The position numbers and the translations under genes were made by a program. From positions 46,526,821 to 46,590,820 of the forward strand of contig OY978529.1 in NCBI GenBank assembly GCA_963854835.1: a DNA stretch of 64,000 bases. Reading direction: 5' to 3'. The DNA comes from Megamerina dolium (Eukaryota; Arthropoda; Insecta; Diptera; Megamerinidae). The notes under the pieces were generated by a model. It ran no database searches and was not told the DNA's origin. It saw only the letters and a program-made list of their open reading frames with translations. This document shows positions 36,246 through 50,295 of the stretch, piece by piece (position 1 is the first letter of the stretch; each line of letters starts with the position of its first letter).

Positions 36246-39200
36246 TTTTTTGCTCATCTGGTGGTGACCACGCTTTAAATAAAACGCTTGTTTTCTACTT
36301 ATAAATATTACGTGTTGACCGAAAACAAAAACTTTTTAAATTCCGAAATTAATATTTACCGATTCCCATAGGCTGAACTATAAGTTTTAAATGAATTTAA
36401 AATCGATTTTGCTTATTTTAAAGTAATTTTTTCCCCTTCATTAAGCTTTATTAAATTTAGAGTAAAGTAAACAAAATAAATATTTTTTAAAAAAAATAAG
36501 CACATACAAGTTTATTGTTTGTATTTATTACCAACGGCTGGTTTTTGGCAACAAATCAAAGCATATGCAATTTACAAATGATGCTTTATACAGTTTGGCA
36601 TATAAACTGTTCATATGGGAATGCACAAGCATAAAGCAATCGTATGCACCTTTTTGATCAAAAACAAGTGCAAAGCTTAAAAGGAAAACACACACAAACA
36701 CACCAAAAAAAAAAAAAACAAACACTTTAAAGCCCTGTTTTTATAATAGAATTAAATAAAACACTAGAAAGCGCAGTTTGGTTTGAGTCAGAGCGTACAT
36801 GCTCGTATATATGCAGGTACACCTATGAAATTTCCATTTCTTCGTATATGAAATGTTAATATATATATATATTTTTTTGTGTTTGATGGCATCAGAAGCA
36901 GCAATAGCTTTGTATTTTATAAAGTCATAGAGAACTACATAACGACTAACTACTGCCGCTACTACTACCTGTTATTTGCTATATAATTTTGAAACCTTTG
37001 ATAATTTTCTACGTGTGTGTCTGTGTGTGTGTGTGTGTGTGTGTGCGTATTCTTTAGCAAAATTCTCCTCATCCCTATAAAATGAATAAAAATAATAAAT
37101 ACACATAAAAGGATATAAAGTTTCGGCAAATTGTAAAAAACAAAAACGGATATACATACACAAATACATAAGTACATATGTATGTGTATGTATATGTGTA
37201 TATAAACACAGAAATATATGAGAAGAAAAATTATATAAAAACATTTAACCTTTATGTGCCTTACGATTGAGTATATATTCATTTTGGTATGATCTTTACA
37301 AAACGCTTGCAGGAATTGTTAGATGTATTAAATCAAATATATTTCGCACTCAGTCACATAAAATATACGTAAAATAGACGACCATTATTACTCAAGGAAC
37401 TACCAATTCAGCTCTGTATACACACGTGTTGCAATAGAATCGTGACTAGCTTTCTTTTTTCACAGTTAATGATGTTGTTGTTGATCCTTACTACTTATGT
37501 CGTTAATTGAAAGGTAAAGAGCGCAAATATTAGCTTTCATAATTTGCAAGAAGGTACACATAAATATAATATTTGTAGCTAAAAAAATCCTCAAAATATT
37601 ACTCTTAAATAGAGAAAAGATACAAATGTACCTATTCCACCGCATAAAGGTTAATAACAAAATTCACTTTGAAGTTGGTTGGATTTTTCGGATGTTCACG
37701 TAGCGAATTCATTTTATGTTAGACGCGGTCATTGAACTTTTGCGCACCACTTTTCATAAAGCTCTCCTTCAAACGCACACAAATCATCGGGGGGAAAAAG
37801 GTGAGTTTAAACATTAATTTAATACAATATGGCATGATGAAGAAGAAGCACAAGTCGAATAAGAAGAAGCGTTTGATGAAATATTATTTTGCTTCGACGT
37901 GAAGCATTCATATTTGATATTCAATAATATATAGCTATAGCTTTTAGTATAAACTGAACTAAATGAATATATCTATTAGATATTTCTTAATATCAACAGC
38001 AAAAATGTTTAATTTTCTTAATTGAATTGGTTATATCATGCAATATTCTATACTCTCAAACGCATTATTTTGCATTCAAAAGCATTATTGTAGTGGAAAA
38101 TTATAAAATCACAAGTGTGACCCTTAGAAACAATTCTATCATATAGAAACTAATTGTAATTAAGAAATTTAAAAGAAAATTATTGCCATCAAAACTTAAT
38201 CCCCGAAATACGACAACATTCGTGACTCTCTCAAGCAGTTGTAATAAAATGAATCATCATCTTACAAGGAAGCAGCTAATTTTAGATTAACAAATATCAG
38301 CAAACAGAAGGAAAGACAGCTAATAAATACAAGATATACCATAACATAAGTAGAATGAGAGTGAAATGGTAAGGCAAGCATAATGTTGCTAGTGTGCCAT
38401 CAACATGTAGCGTTCACGGTAATGTATTTGCATATAAATGTATAGTATTGTACATGCATATGTACTAGACTCCTGCATGACTATGAGTATTATGAGTAGG
38501 TACGCATCCAGCTGCTTGCTGACAGATAGAGACTGTTCGAAGGAAATTTCTTTTCAATATTTTAAAGTTGATGCCTCAGCCAGAAATTGAACTAACGACC
38601 AAAATGGCTCAAAATACATACAAATCGAATACATTGTCATATTCTAGATGATCAAATATAAACGAATACTATCTTGTTATTTTTTATGGAATAGAACAAT
38701 GATCGAACAGTGTTTGCTTGGTACTTGTAAGTTCACGTTATAGGTTCTATGTTCATTTGTTGGATGTTCACATGCTTTGTGAACATCAGTATCAATTGAA
38801 CATATCACTAGCGTAATTATAGTACTAAGCATGTTTGTGCAGGTCTGTAGTATGAACACAATATGTTTTTGTCAATTTAAGAGAATAAACGCAAAAGATG
38901 GAAATAATTGGGAACAATGTTGCATATACAAAATGTTAGGAATAATATATTTCAGCAATTAATAAATCAAAAAATAGAATCTGGTGATTTCAGCAGTGTC
39001 GTATACATCCCAGCAAACAAAAATTTTCAACAAAAAAAAAACCCAACAATTTTTAAATAATTGATTTAATAAGAAAAACACTTCTAAAATGGAAACATTC
39101 ATTTCGCTTTTCAATAGTAAAATGATTTATAAAAAGCAACAACATATTTTACATATGATTTCTTCTTCCTCTTCAAAAAATATATTCTAATGCTTGATAG

Positions 39201-41039
39201 TTTAGTCACAAAAAATGCTGGTTTGACCAATTTCACACAGAAAACTATCCGAAATTAATTTAATGCCTAGATATACAATGAAATACATAGAGAAATCGTT
39301 CGAACTAGAAAAATATTTTGGTTACATGGGATGGATGGCCAATAATATACGTAAGAAAACATTGCCAAAACTGTGACAACGAATGCATTGCAAAAATATT
39401 GTAATATAACCATATGTATTGCTCGCAACATTTCTACAGATACATACTTTTATAAACATCAATGGAGAAAGAACGGACACAATTGAGGCATAGCAGGTGG
39501 AATTATATAGGGGAAGTACGGTCAAATAGGGTCAACGACATTTCGATATGTGTGTTTTAAAAGTAGTACTGATGTTTTCATAGTCAAAATTAGTAGAAAT
39601 CAAGTAAAATTTGATTTACATATTTACTTACATTTAATCCAGTGCCACATGGGAAAATAAAATACTAAAAGAGTTGATGTTAAGGTTGACACATTAATCA
39701 GAGCAGTTAAAAATTCACTGAATACCAAAAACACCCTTTATACGCATACATAGAAATTTACATATATTAATATTAAATATTTAATACTACATCGGTTTGT
39801 AAACATATTCTCAACGTATAAGTATATATTTCAAACATATAAAATCCATGCATTCCATTGCATACCTTTCATTTCATAATCATCCGATTTCAATTATTAT
39901 TATATGGAGAAGCCAATTAATGTAACCAGACGAGTGAAGAAGCAAAAACAGTGCAGTAGTAACAATTAACAATCACACGCACACATACATTTATATAGTA
40001 AGAATAGTAGACGGAATAACGACGACAGAGCAGCTACAGTAGTACTAACAGAAGCTTATGATATTGATGATTGGTGTTGTGCTGTGCAAGTTGTTCCCAG
40101 TTCTTTCTGTATTGCACCAGCGCTTTTAGTGACAGACATCGTGACGCGTTATATGTAAGTAGGTAATGTGGTATGCAAGTAACATATTTACAGTTAACAT
40201 ACAGAAATACTTATAGGCAATATTGAAAAACGTGTGTAATGATTAAACATGGTGTAGATGTGTATGCCGTAAATACATACATTGTAGTTGTTTGAAAGAA
40301 AATCAAAGTATTTGAATTTTTGATTGAGAATATTGTAAATAAGAGCTAATATAAAATTGTCGTAGAAAATGATATTTAATAATACAAATTTCTATATTTT
40401 TTTTTATTTTTTTTTCTCAATAATATTTACATATTATTATTTATACACGGCATAGCAACATTTAAAATATTTTCAAAATTTTTGGAACCATGAGCAAGTT
40501 TTTATATAATTTATAACCAAAAAAAAAAAAAAGAGAAAAGCACAATAGTACATATTTGCAAAAATATTTCAAAAACTGCATGAAATAAGAACGATATAAA
40601 AGATTTTACCGTTCGTTGAAAAGTATGAATCATACAAATATTCAAACTAATAACAATATCATCATCATATGCAAAAGAAATATGAATTAAGACAAATTAA
40701 TTTTTGTCAAACTCAAAACAAACAAACACAATAATATGTCGTTTATTTTTCCACCACAAAAAAAAAAAACAACTATGTCTGTACTTGCTTTATAATTCAT
40801 ATCAAGGCACAAAATGTATGTAGTTGTCAAACCAAAATGCAACAACACGTAAAACGCATACATGAAAAAACAAGTTGAACAAAATTAAGTGCCATAAATC
40901 AAAATAAGACTAAAAAAAAAGAGAACTCAAACAAGAGCAAGAAAAAAATACCCATAAATTATATGATTTCATAGCTATTTTCTTAGCAAAATTGCAAAAA
41001 ATTATTATTTAAAAAAAAATATAAAAAAAAAATATACAA

Positions 41040-41048
<9 letters not shown>
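36246..41048. other. AT-rich non-coding stretch
   Basis: No gene recognised over 4.8 kb. It contains a GT microsatellite (37012-37048) and many A/T runs. Short frames have AT-driven composition. Confidence 0.5.
37012..37048. repeat. GT microsatellite
   Basis: About 18 GT units, once interrupted by C. Confidence 0.9.

Positions 41049-41108
<60 letters not shown>
41049..41108. repeat. TA microsatellite
   Basis: About 30 TA units, directly left of the pogo-like MITE. Confidence 0.9.
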
Positions 41109-41112
<4 letters not shown>

Positions 41113-41130
41113 CATATATATATGTATATA

Positions 41131-41305
41131 CAGTGTAATCCATTTATAATGGACTCGCTTAAGATGGAAACTCTGTTATTATGTACCTCTTTGTCAAGTC
41201 CCAGTTCAAACATATGTAAAAAAAATGTTCTGATTAGATGGACACTCGGTTATAATGGACAATTTGACATGGTCCCGTTGAGTCCATTATAACCGGATTG
41301 CACTG
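41131..41305. mobile_element. pogo/Tigger-like MITE, 175 bp
   Basis: The left end is CAGTGTAATCCATTTATAAT (41131-41150). The right end, read on the opposite strand, is CAGTGCAATCCGGTTATAAT. The arms extend to 24 bases (through GGAC) with three mismatches. TA flanks both ends (41129-41130 and 41306-41307). CAGT ends with a TA target are typical of pogo-type elements. It has no coding capacity, and the motif TATAATGGAC recurs inside. Confidence 0.75.
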
Positions 41306-41327
41306 TATATGTATATATATATGTACT

Positions 41328-42056
<729 letters not shown>

Positions 42057-42058
<2 letters not shown>

Positions 42059-42767
42059 CATATATTTACGAATACTGTTATAAAATATCATAATAATGAC
42101 ATACATCCATAAATAACAAATTTAATTAAACACATTAACTCACATACATGAATGCGGCTAATGTCTAACAGCACGATACAACCAGAAGAAAATATTTTAT
42201 CATAGTAAAATATTGTAGTGGTAATTTTTCCATTCATAAAATACAATTTTTAAAAAGTAGTTAACTAAGAGCAAACAACAAACTACACGAGTATTTGTGC
42301 GCGCTCCATACACATACGATATGTAGTGCCGGTTTTCATTCATAAAAAAATATGGTTAAAATATTTTCTGTTGCCATTTAAGGTTAAATCAATTATATTT
42401 ACAACAACAAATCAAATGCGTGAACACATGAGAAAAGCGTAAATAAATAATAACCACCATATTTAATGAATATAAATACGTAGAGATTAAAATATATGAA
42501 AAATTGCGATAAAATTGAAACACGAAGCAAATAAGATATGCGATTAATGTGGCGCCAATATGTATTTTATCACCACCACCAACCATCTACATATTTCAGT
42601 TTAAATGAGATTTTATAATTAAAATAAAATATAATAATAAAACAAGAAATAAAAACAACTTGAGTAAATTTAGATCATTTAAAATTTAAAAATATTAACC
42701 ACATAATACATCCACTACTACATATTTTATATCATACAAGGATGGATCAATAATTACATAGGCGAAC
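42057..42767. other. AT-rich non-coding stretch
   Basis: No gene recognised. Confidence 0.5.
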
Positions 42768-43010
42768 GATGAATCTAGCGTATACAAAAGTGGTATGTCC
42801 CATCCATAGGGAATCATCTGTGAAAATCCAATATTTTTGTTCCTCATCCATCGAATTCACCAGGTTTGGTTCCCAGCGATTATTATGTTATTATGAAAAA
42901 TGCATCGCCGAAACCAACGCATATTTTAAGGAGTTGGAAAAAAAGTATTTTCTAAAGGCATCAAAAAATTACAGGAAAGTTTAACAAGTGCGTAGTTAAA
43001 ATTTAAAAAA
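42768..43010 (+). pseudogene. mariner transposase C-terminal fragment
   Basis: Two frames together show the end of a mariner transposase. HPSNSPGLVPSDYYV (42845-42890) corresponds to the HPPYSPDLAPSDYYLF motif with the last catalytic aspartate. CIAETNAYFKELEKKYFL (42901-42957) and a short remainder match the usual C-terminal stretch. A deletion and frameshift lie between them. Everything upstream is lost. Confidence 0.75.
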
Positions 43011-43752
43011 GAAATTAAAATTCTGCTCTTGCCTGCGTCACTATTAAGCCACCGTCGTTCATTAATACCATTAATAATGGGTACACACTTTCATTTTCAT
43101 TTATTTAATAGTTCCAATAAATCAAAAAAGTAGATATCATTAACGATAAGATTACGTAAGTGGTGGTGTCAACATTATTGATAAAAAACGAAAACATCAA
43201 ATAAACAAATACAAAACATGCTTGTCATAGACATGTTCTGAGGATTTCGTTTTGAGTTTAACAAGTTAATGAATAATAGGACGTTGAAATTATAGGGAGC
43301 GAGAGGAAGAGTATGATTAAAAGTTAATAAGAGAATAAATATAAAAGATAAAAAGATACAAACTAAGGAAAACAACACTGTAGATATCTATAAAAACATT
43401 AAATAAGCAAAACAAAAAATTAATCCTCAGGGAGAATCGAACTAAGGAATTAAAACATGTACCATGAGGAGGATTCAATGCGTAATAGTAAATACAAAAT
43501 ACCGAATATCATTGAATGACTTTCATTTATAGCAATGCTACGATCAATACATGTTCCCTCCTATGAGCAGAACCACCCGGACCTTCTCACTTTTGTGTTC
43601 GTGACATCTATGGGTCTATCGCTAAATCGCTAAATTGTTCCCTGATTTATTGTCATCAGAGAACGGGCTCTCTCGCTGTGAATTGCTCTCATCGCGCCAA
43701 TTCAAGTCATCCGCTGACCAGAGTTCCCCGAAATGTTTCTATGCCCCGGTAC
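43011..43752. other. mixed stretch, AT-rich then more balanced
   Basis: No gene recognised. From about 43540 composition is less AT-rich (CCTATGAGCAGAACCACCCG, CAGAGAACGGGCTCTCTCGC). The less AT-rich DNA continues on the other side of the SINE to about 44640, so the SINE interrupted an older unidentified sequence. Confidence 0.45.
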
Positions 43753-43763
43753 CTATACTAAGT
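43753..43763 (+). repeat. left target-site duplication (CTATACTAAGT)
   Basis: Eleven bases repeated perfectly at 44150-44160, flanking the SINE. Confidence 0.88.
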
Positions 43764-44149
43764 TAGGTTAGGTTATGAGACTGCCCTCTCTCTGAGAGGA
43801 CTCACCTTGGCCAGAAAGGCCCATTGTGATACCACTGAGCTTCTCTTCCAATACTATTGTGCGCATTAAATTTGGATAGCATTAGAAGGGACCTACTTAT
43901 ATTAGCCGATCCCGAACGGCAGAACTCTTGTGACATCACTTTAACTTAGTTTCGTCACAGAGCTCCTTTTAAGAAGCATTTTTGGAAAATTGTTACTTCT
44001 GGAAAAATTGCCAATTTTTGCCGGCAGATGGGTACCGTTCGAAAGAAAAATCTTTTCGATATTAAATTTTGTTATGCTTTAGCCGGGAATTGAACTCACG
44101 ACCTGCAGATCAGAAGGCCAACGCACTAACCGCTGAGCTATGGCACCCA
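43764..44149 (-). mobile_element. tRNA-derived SINE with alternative 3' tail, minus strand
   Basis: On the minus strand the head (GTGGGTGCCATAGCTCAGCG, B box near 44090) and body match the 41328 copy as far as GAGAAGCTC. The 3' part then differs. It runs AGTGGTATCACAATGGGCC, then TCCTCTCAGAGAGAGGGCAG, and ends in AACCTAACCTAA repeats. The same alternative tail is present in the copy at 53014. It is flanked by a perfect 11-bp duplication. Confidence 0.88.
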
Positions 44150-44160
44150 CTATACTAAGT
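44150..44160 (+). repeat. right target-site duplication (CTATACTAAGT)
   Basis: Partner of 43753-43763. Confidence 0.88.
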
Positions 44161-47068
44161 GCCCCTTGTAATGCTCAGACAACTCGGTAAGATATAGGAA
44201 CTTGGTTGTTGGAGTAAATATAGGTATCCCTACTCGATACATCATTACATCGAATCCACTTTGTCCCTTCATTGATGGCTTTTGCATCTGCTTGAAAAGC
44301 GATGCAAAAATCGAGTAATAGGAATCAGAGAAGACAATACCCCAAATCCTTCCTTCCATTTTGAATTTCATGAACTGCATTATCATCGACTATAGTCAAA
44401 ATCCATTCTTCTTTCAAAATTGTTTCAACTTTACTCATTAACAGTTTGTGTAGCCTCCTCTTATTTAAAGATTCCCACCAAACAAAGACTCTACAGAAAA
44501 GCGATGGTAACACTAGATTTTGATGCTTATCTGGGCATAACTGGCAGGAGGTTCATAACTTTGAAATATTTTCCCGATGCCACAAGTGCTGCGTAAGACT
44601 TCATTGTAAACTTCACAAAAATGGCGACATCAAATCGGATTTATGTATATGATTAAAGATGCAGCTCGATATAAAGAAAGGTTGCTATTCAACTGTTCAA
44701 TCTTCTGCACAAGAGAGTGAAGAGCTGTCTCGACAGATTTAGCATTGTTTAAATGCATGTTGGGCTACAAGTCGAATGAATCAATAATGTTCAAAGCAAA
44801 AATATTTAGTCGAACAATCTTTACTTAAGACTCTGTACGTAGTACTATTAATGAATAATTCAAGTATACCAGATTTACCAAAATCACTACAACAATACAT
44901 TCAGTTTTTAGAAAATATATGTACATATATACATCGATCAATCAATCACGTCATTCAATAGAATTTTAACACACCTACTACTATTCCTGGCAACTACACA
45001 AATTCATATTGGGTCAGTAGTTTGTCGAACTAATTTCCATTCGATCGGTTCATTCAACACTTTAATTTAATTAATCAAGCAATATAGAAAGAATAGTGTA
45101 AAGATAGCAATCATTTGCTCTTTCACTCTTTAGATTCAATCAACATCAACATCAACATCATCATCATCATCATCATTATCATCAGTAACAATAAAACAAA
45201 TCGAATCGGCACATATGAATGTGTTTACGAATGTATAGAATGTATACGCAGAAAAAAAAGCATGAAATGAACAAATTCATTAAGTTGTTGTTATTGTCTA
45301 GTGTTGATAGCCCAAATGTGAATAATAAAAAAAAAATTTGAAAAAAAAAAAACAAAAAACAAAAATAAAATAAAAGCGATCAAGGAAAATTATGAACAGA
45401 ACAAACAAGAAGAACAAGCAGATAACAGACACATCGTAAATCATTTCAATGTGAAGTGTTAACAACCAAAAAGCACTTGAATTGATATTTTTGTTATTAT
45501 TGTTGCCGCTGGTTATTGCTGTTGCTGCTATTACTACTGCTTCTATGGCAATTTAGCAGATAGTTGATCATTTAGCAAATTCACTTCTTTCTACACATAC
45601 ACACCATTTCATACTCTCTGTAAACTTTTAGAAAAAAAAGCACAATTATTTTTTGATATTCGATATTTGGTATTTGCCGTACATAGTCGAGTGGCCAATG
45701 CCACTAATTTGTATCATAACTTGATATCGAAACAATTTTCTTAGGTCTCACGTGATTAAGTTAACAAAAAAAAATGGTTTTCTGTAACATTTAATAATAA
45801 TTTAATCTCCAATATTTTTGGCCACCCTGTAGTGGATAATGCGTTTCATGCATTTCATATAACTAACATACATATCAACCTAATTTCTATTATCATTATG
45901 CATATATTATATATGTACATTTGTTTTTTTTTTTTTGTTATTATTAAGCTTACTTTTTATTACAATTGCCCTGACGCTTTGACACTTGAACAATACAAAG
46001 AAGTGAAAAAATAGCAACAAAATTCAATAAAAACAAAATCAAAAAAAGCAAAAATTATGATAATAAATAAATAAATAAATAAATAAAAAATTGGCGACAT
46101 AGAGTTTTATTGCGGCAGTAAATAGCAACAGCAATATATGTATGTATATACATGTGTGTGTTTGTTTGTATTGGTATGTGAACGAGCGCATTGCGCGAAT
46201 AGATGCTGCTAACCTTGAAATGTGTTTTTGTCGCAATCACTACCAATACCACATCACAACCACTATCACCATCACCAACGTTATCATCATCATCATCATC
46301 ATCGCCATCGTCAACAGTGTGACCAGATATGAATTTTTACTTTTTATTTTCCAAAAAAAAAAAAAAATTATTTCAAGAAGCTTTATCAAAAAAACTGTGA
46401 GGTAATCAGAGAGCGGAATTCTCTTTAGAATATCTGTGAATATTGAAAATTTATGTGGACGAATCATACAGCGATTAAAGTAATGTATGATAAAGCAGAT
46501 GGCATTCAAAGTGCAAAGAGAGATAGCACTCAAAAAGCATTAAACACTGTCGCAGCAACCGATTGTAGATATTTTTATTACACTTGTGGAAATAAAAAAT
46601 CAAATTGAGATCATAGTAGAAGATCCAGTGAATAGAAAGTAGAATTTAATCAATGCACGTCGAACATCTCGAAGTATGTGTCCCGAACTAAATCAAGGAA
46701 GAACTCATACTCTTCTAAGGTCTGTGAACATTTACGGCCTACTTACGGGTATTGTAACCCCAAATATGGGTCCCCCAGAGGGATTTTTCCTAGAGTTGCG
46801 GTGCGATATTCACTCAAAATGGTATCCTGGGGCGAGTTTTTCGAGTTTTGGGAATATCCAGAACTTCCACGATACTAAATCACTTGAATGCGATGGCTGT
46901 TGAACGATTTGTCTTGAATTTTTAGCGAACAAAGAAGTGTAAGATGAAACATATTACGATCAAAAAGCTCAGTGCTCCATAAATTTAGCCAGTGATAGTT
47001 AATAAATCAATTTATTTCTCAATTTGAATTGGAAATCGTTTCAAAAATTAATTCACAAGTAAGCTTTT
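44161..47068. other. non-coding stretch, partly less AT-rich, no gene recognised
   Basis: 44161-44640 continues the less AT-rich sequence interrupted by the SINE; frames 44386-44150 and 44513-44325 (minus) show no known domain. 45139-45180 and 46281-46305 are ATC repeats. 46660-46910 has two overlapping frames (46676-46903 and 46678-46878) of non-repetitive sequence that I cannot identify. Confidence 0.45.
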
Positions 47069-47325
47069 GTGTGGCTGCGCTGGCTGGGTCAAGTCGAGCA
47101 AATGAAAGAAGACGCTCCAGCGAAGAGGGTATTTAATTCGGCACCCGCTGGACGACGCAGAAAAAGAGGAAAACCAACCAACCTCCGTTGGAAGGACCAA
47201 GTGTTGGGTAACCTGGCGGCGCTTGGAATATCCAATTGGCGCCAGCAAACAAAGAACAGAAAAGACTGACGCCGCACTATGTGTTCGGCCTAAATCGATC
47301 ATCGGTTGTTATGGCCACATAAGAA
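47069..47325 (+). mobile_element. RTE-like LINE 3' fragment, second copy of the 841 family
   Basis: Encodes the last part of the reverse-transcriptase polyprotein: LRWLGQVEQMKEDAPAKRVF, then RRKRGKPTNLRWKDQVLGNL and ISNWRQQTKNRKD. Unlike the copy at 841, this piece keeps one open frame to its stop at 47267-47269. It ends TTGTTATGGCCACATAAG, the same 3' end. 5'-truncated to about 255 bp. Confidence 0.85.
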
Positions 47326-47394
47326 GAAAGAGAAAGCTTTTCTTTTACATTACTTAAACATTACTTTGTATGGAAATTTGCCTTGACAGCAATA

Positions 47395-47830
47395 TCATCA
47401 GAAATGATACGTAAAGTGAAAGCCAGAATCGAAGGAAATCCGCGACGCAGTCGGAGAAAAATGTCTACTGAGGTGAATATATTGTATCAAGGGAACGGAT
47501 GCAACACATTTTTAAAAATGAGTTCCGACTAAAGGGCTTAAAGTGCACGATCTTGCAACGGAAAAAGTCAGAGTGGAAAGAGTAAAGAAGATGCTTTGTT
47601 TGCACGCAAGTGACATCTTCTTTGATGAGTTACCATTTTCAAAGCAATCCGAAAGTAAACAGTATTGCCTCTACCGATGGCCGCTCTCCACTCGTATTTT
47701 TGAACAGTGGCGTGAAGATAAATGCAAGTTTTTATCGTGAAATTGTTTGAATGGAGTGTTAAAGGCTTGGGCAGGTAAACATTTCAGGTGCAGACCGAGG
47801 ACATTCTAGCAAATTTCAGCATAAAGCGTC
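47395..47830 (+). pseudogene. Tc1/mariner-superfamily transposase relic
   Basis: In two frames: RKVKARIEGNPRRSRRKMST (47407-47466) followed by SRERMQHIFKNEFRLKGLK (47488-47545), a paired-like DNA-binding region. Then GRSPLVFLNSGVKINASFYR and ILNGVLKAWAGKHF-type text (47680-47800) corresponds to the catalytic core just before the second aspartate. The part in between is mostly deleted and the last third is missing. The pattern resembles transposases often annotated as Tc3-like; clade unassigned. Confidence 0.7.
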
Positions 47831-50293
47831 AGTCGTCAGTCAAGGCTTAAATCCATTTAAGTCCGTCAACTCGAGATATTTACGTATCAAAACGTAATTA
47901 TATTACCAATTGCCAAAAATATGTCGGAAGAAAATGTGATAATTTAAAGTTCAATTCATTCTGCCTACATTATTAAATATAAGTTTGCGTAATATAAATA
48001 ATTAAATGTAAGAGAAAATAAATCAATCTCAAACTACGCATTAAAATCGCTTTAAAAATCATTCTGCGAATAATTTTGAAAAATATATTTATAATTTAGC
48101 CGAAAGCCTCCGTTGCTAGCGCTGCGATTTTAGTTTATTTAACAACTCTATTGTTCTTTAAGCTCTTAATAAATAAAATAAATAAATAAATATTTATAAT
48201 TTTATTAAGTTACACCCTAACATTAAATGTATTTTTAATCATCAGTATCAGTACCATGAAAACAGTAAATATTGGTCACATTAATGATCATCACTTATCA
48301 GTAGATGAGTGTGAGAGCAGCGTAACATTAGAAGCAACAGGAAAATATGAAATAATAAATAAATTTATAGAAATGACCGTTTTTCATACTTTTAGTTTTG
48401 TTGTTATAGTTTCTGGTTTTTCTGTTGATTTTTATTTTTTATTTTTCAAACGCATTAAAATTTATTTAGACCAAAGAGCCAGTCATAATAATTCGAATCA
48501 CATTTATCACCAAGTATATAATGTACGTCATAAAAATTGACAATTGACAATTGACAATTTTTTGAATGAATAACACAAAAATATGCAGAATGTCAAATTT
48601 AATTATTGTCTATCGTACAAGTACAGTATTTCGACATATAAATCTGTGCATACAAATACATATACAGGAGATCTTTTAAATAACGATTTTATTTTAGAAA
48701 ATAGAAAATGCAACGTCATTTATAAATTATTGATGTCGTTCGGATGTAATCGGTAATTCGGTATGTAATCCACAAAGATTTTTTCCAGGTGATCACCGGA
48801 GAATACAATTTTGAAACGATTTCTGGCAAGGATTGTTTGAGTATGACCTAAATACGCGAAATACAAACACATACGCTCTAATACATCGACTCACAAATCC
48901 ATTGAAGTTCATGAGTTCCTCCATATTTCCCTGATATGTCAGCAAGTGACCATTTTCTCTTTCCTAAACTGTGGGTGTTCCCACGAAGTCTGTGAGAGGC
49001 CGAACAGTAGGTCCGAATAAGTTTAATTGACCACTTCAAAAATAAATTTTCTAAAGAAAATCAATTGTAATAAGATTATTGAAGATACGATGAAAATCTC
49101 GTTATTTAAAAGACATTCTCTGTATAATTATATTGTTGTTGTTGTTGAGTTCTAATTTTATACTCAGAGATCATTAATAATAATACAATAGTTGATATTC
49201 CTAAATTTTTTTTCTTTTTTTTTTTGCATTCAAATTTCTTCATTCTGGCATCAGTCGATATTTATGCGCATTTCATTTATTTTGCTCCACTAACCATACC
49301 AGATCACCCGAATAGAATAGCGTAATTTTTACTGTCGCGTGTTGGAATTTCATGAAAAAATCATATATTATATTCTATATTTTCGTATTAAAATTTTATT
49401 TTATTTAATTTTTTTTTTTTTTTTTTTTTGATTTGTTCTTTTATCTTTTTGCTTTTGTGTTGTCTTTGTGTGAAAATGTATATATTGTATTTTTGATAGC
49501 ACGAACGGAAGTGTCAAGTTCAGTGACTACTGTCCATAGGTATGTACAGTATAGTATCGACAATAAGTACTACACAATACATACACAATATTTTTGTATG
49601 CGGCTCTTTTCACATATGGAGAAATAAAATTCTATTTAATATTAAGCAATATTATATATTTTTTTCAATAATGAAATGGAAATTTAACTAAAAACGTATT
49701 TAGCAGTATTATGAACGGTTGATGTTTAACGCAATCAAAGTAACAGCATAATTAAAATCTGTGTAATCTAAGATAAACAAACAAATCTTGTTTTCAAAAT
49801 GTCAAAAATGTGAATGCTATACATCATAAACAAGCATTAACAGCTTTAAAAGACTTTGACACAGAGTATTATTGAAGCCCGTTTCACCAGCACCTCTTTT
49901 CAAAGCTTCATCACAGCTCTATCGAAACACTTTGGTATATTTTCCTTAATTCGATCATTTTTTTCGAGAGAGATTCCTGTCTATTTTTCTTATGTAAACA
50001 AAGTTTCCCATAATATTATTATTATGTGTATAGATATATTATGATTTGATAATTTATTATTTTCTCAATATGCAATGAATTTTATTTGTTATTATATGCA
50101 AAAAAATAGTGGTATTTATTTACATTTATATATTGAGCTGTAGAGAGTTTGGAGTCGAGACCACTTGCTACCACAGTGGGCCTATACTGACTTAAGAGTG
50201 CCCTTCGGGCCTGTAACCTTTTTAATACCTACCTGTTTCGTTAAGGCACGCACATAAATAACTTAATGCTTTTATATACTACTAATGCTTTTA
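47831..50293. other. AT-rich non-coding stretch
   Basis: No gene recognised. Frame 48256-48540 (94 aa) has no recognisable domain. The direct repeat TAATGCTTTTATA occurs at 50263-50275 and 50283-50295, next to the mariner end. Confidence 0.5.
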
Positions 50294-50295
50294 TA

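Noticed and set aside
45681..45831. Possible MITE with GGCCACCCTG end
   Set aside because: The right end is fair, but the proposed left end (CATAGTCGAGTGGCC) matches too weakly to claim an element.
48256..48540. 94-codon frame
   Set aside because: No recognisable domain and AT-driven composition; cannot be supported as a gene.
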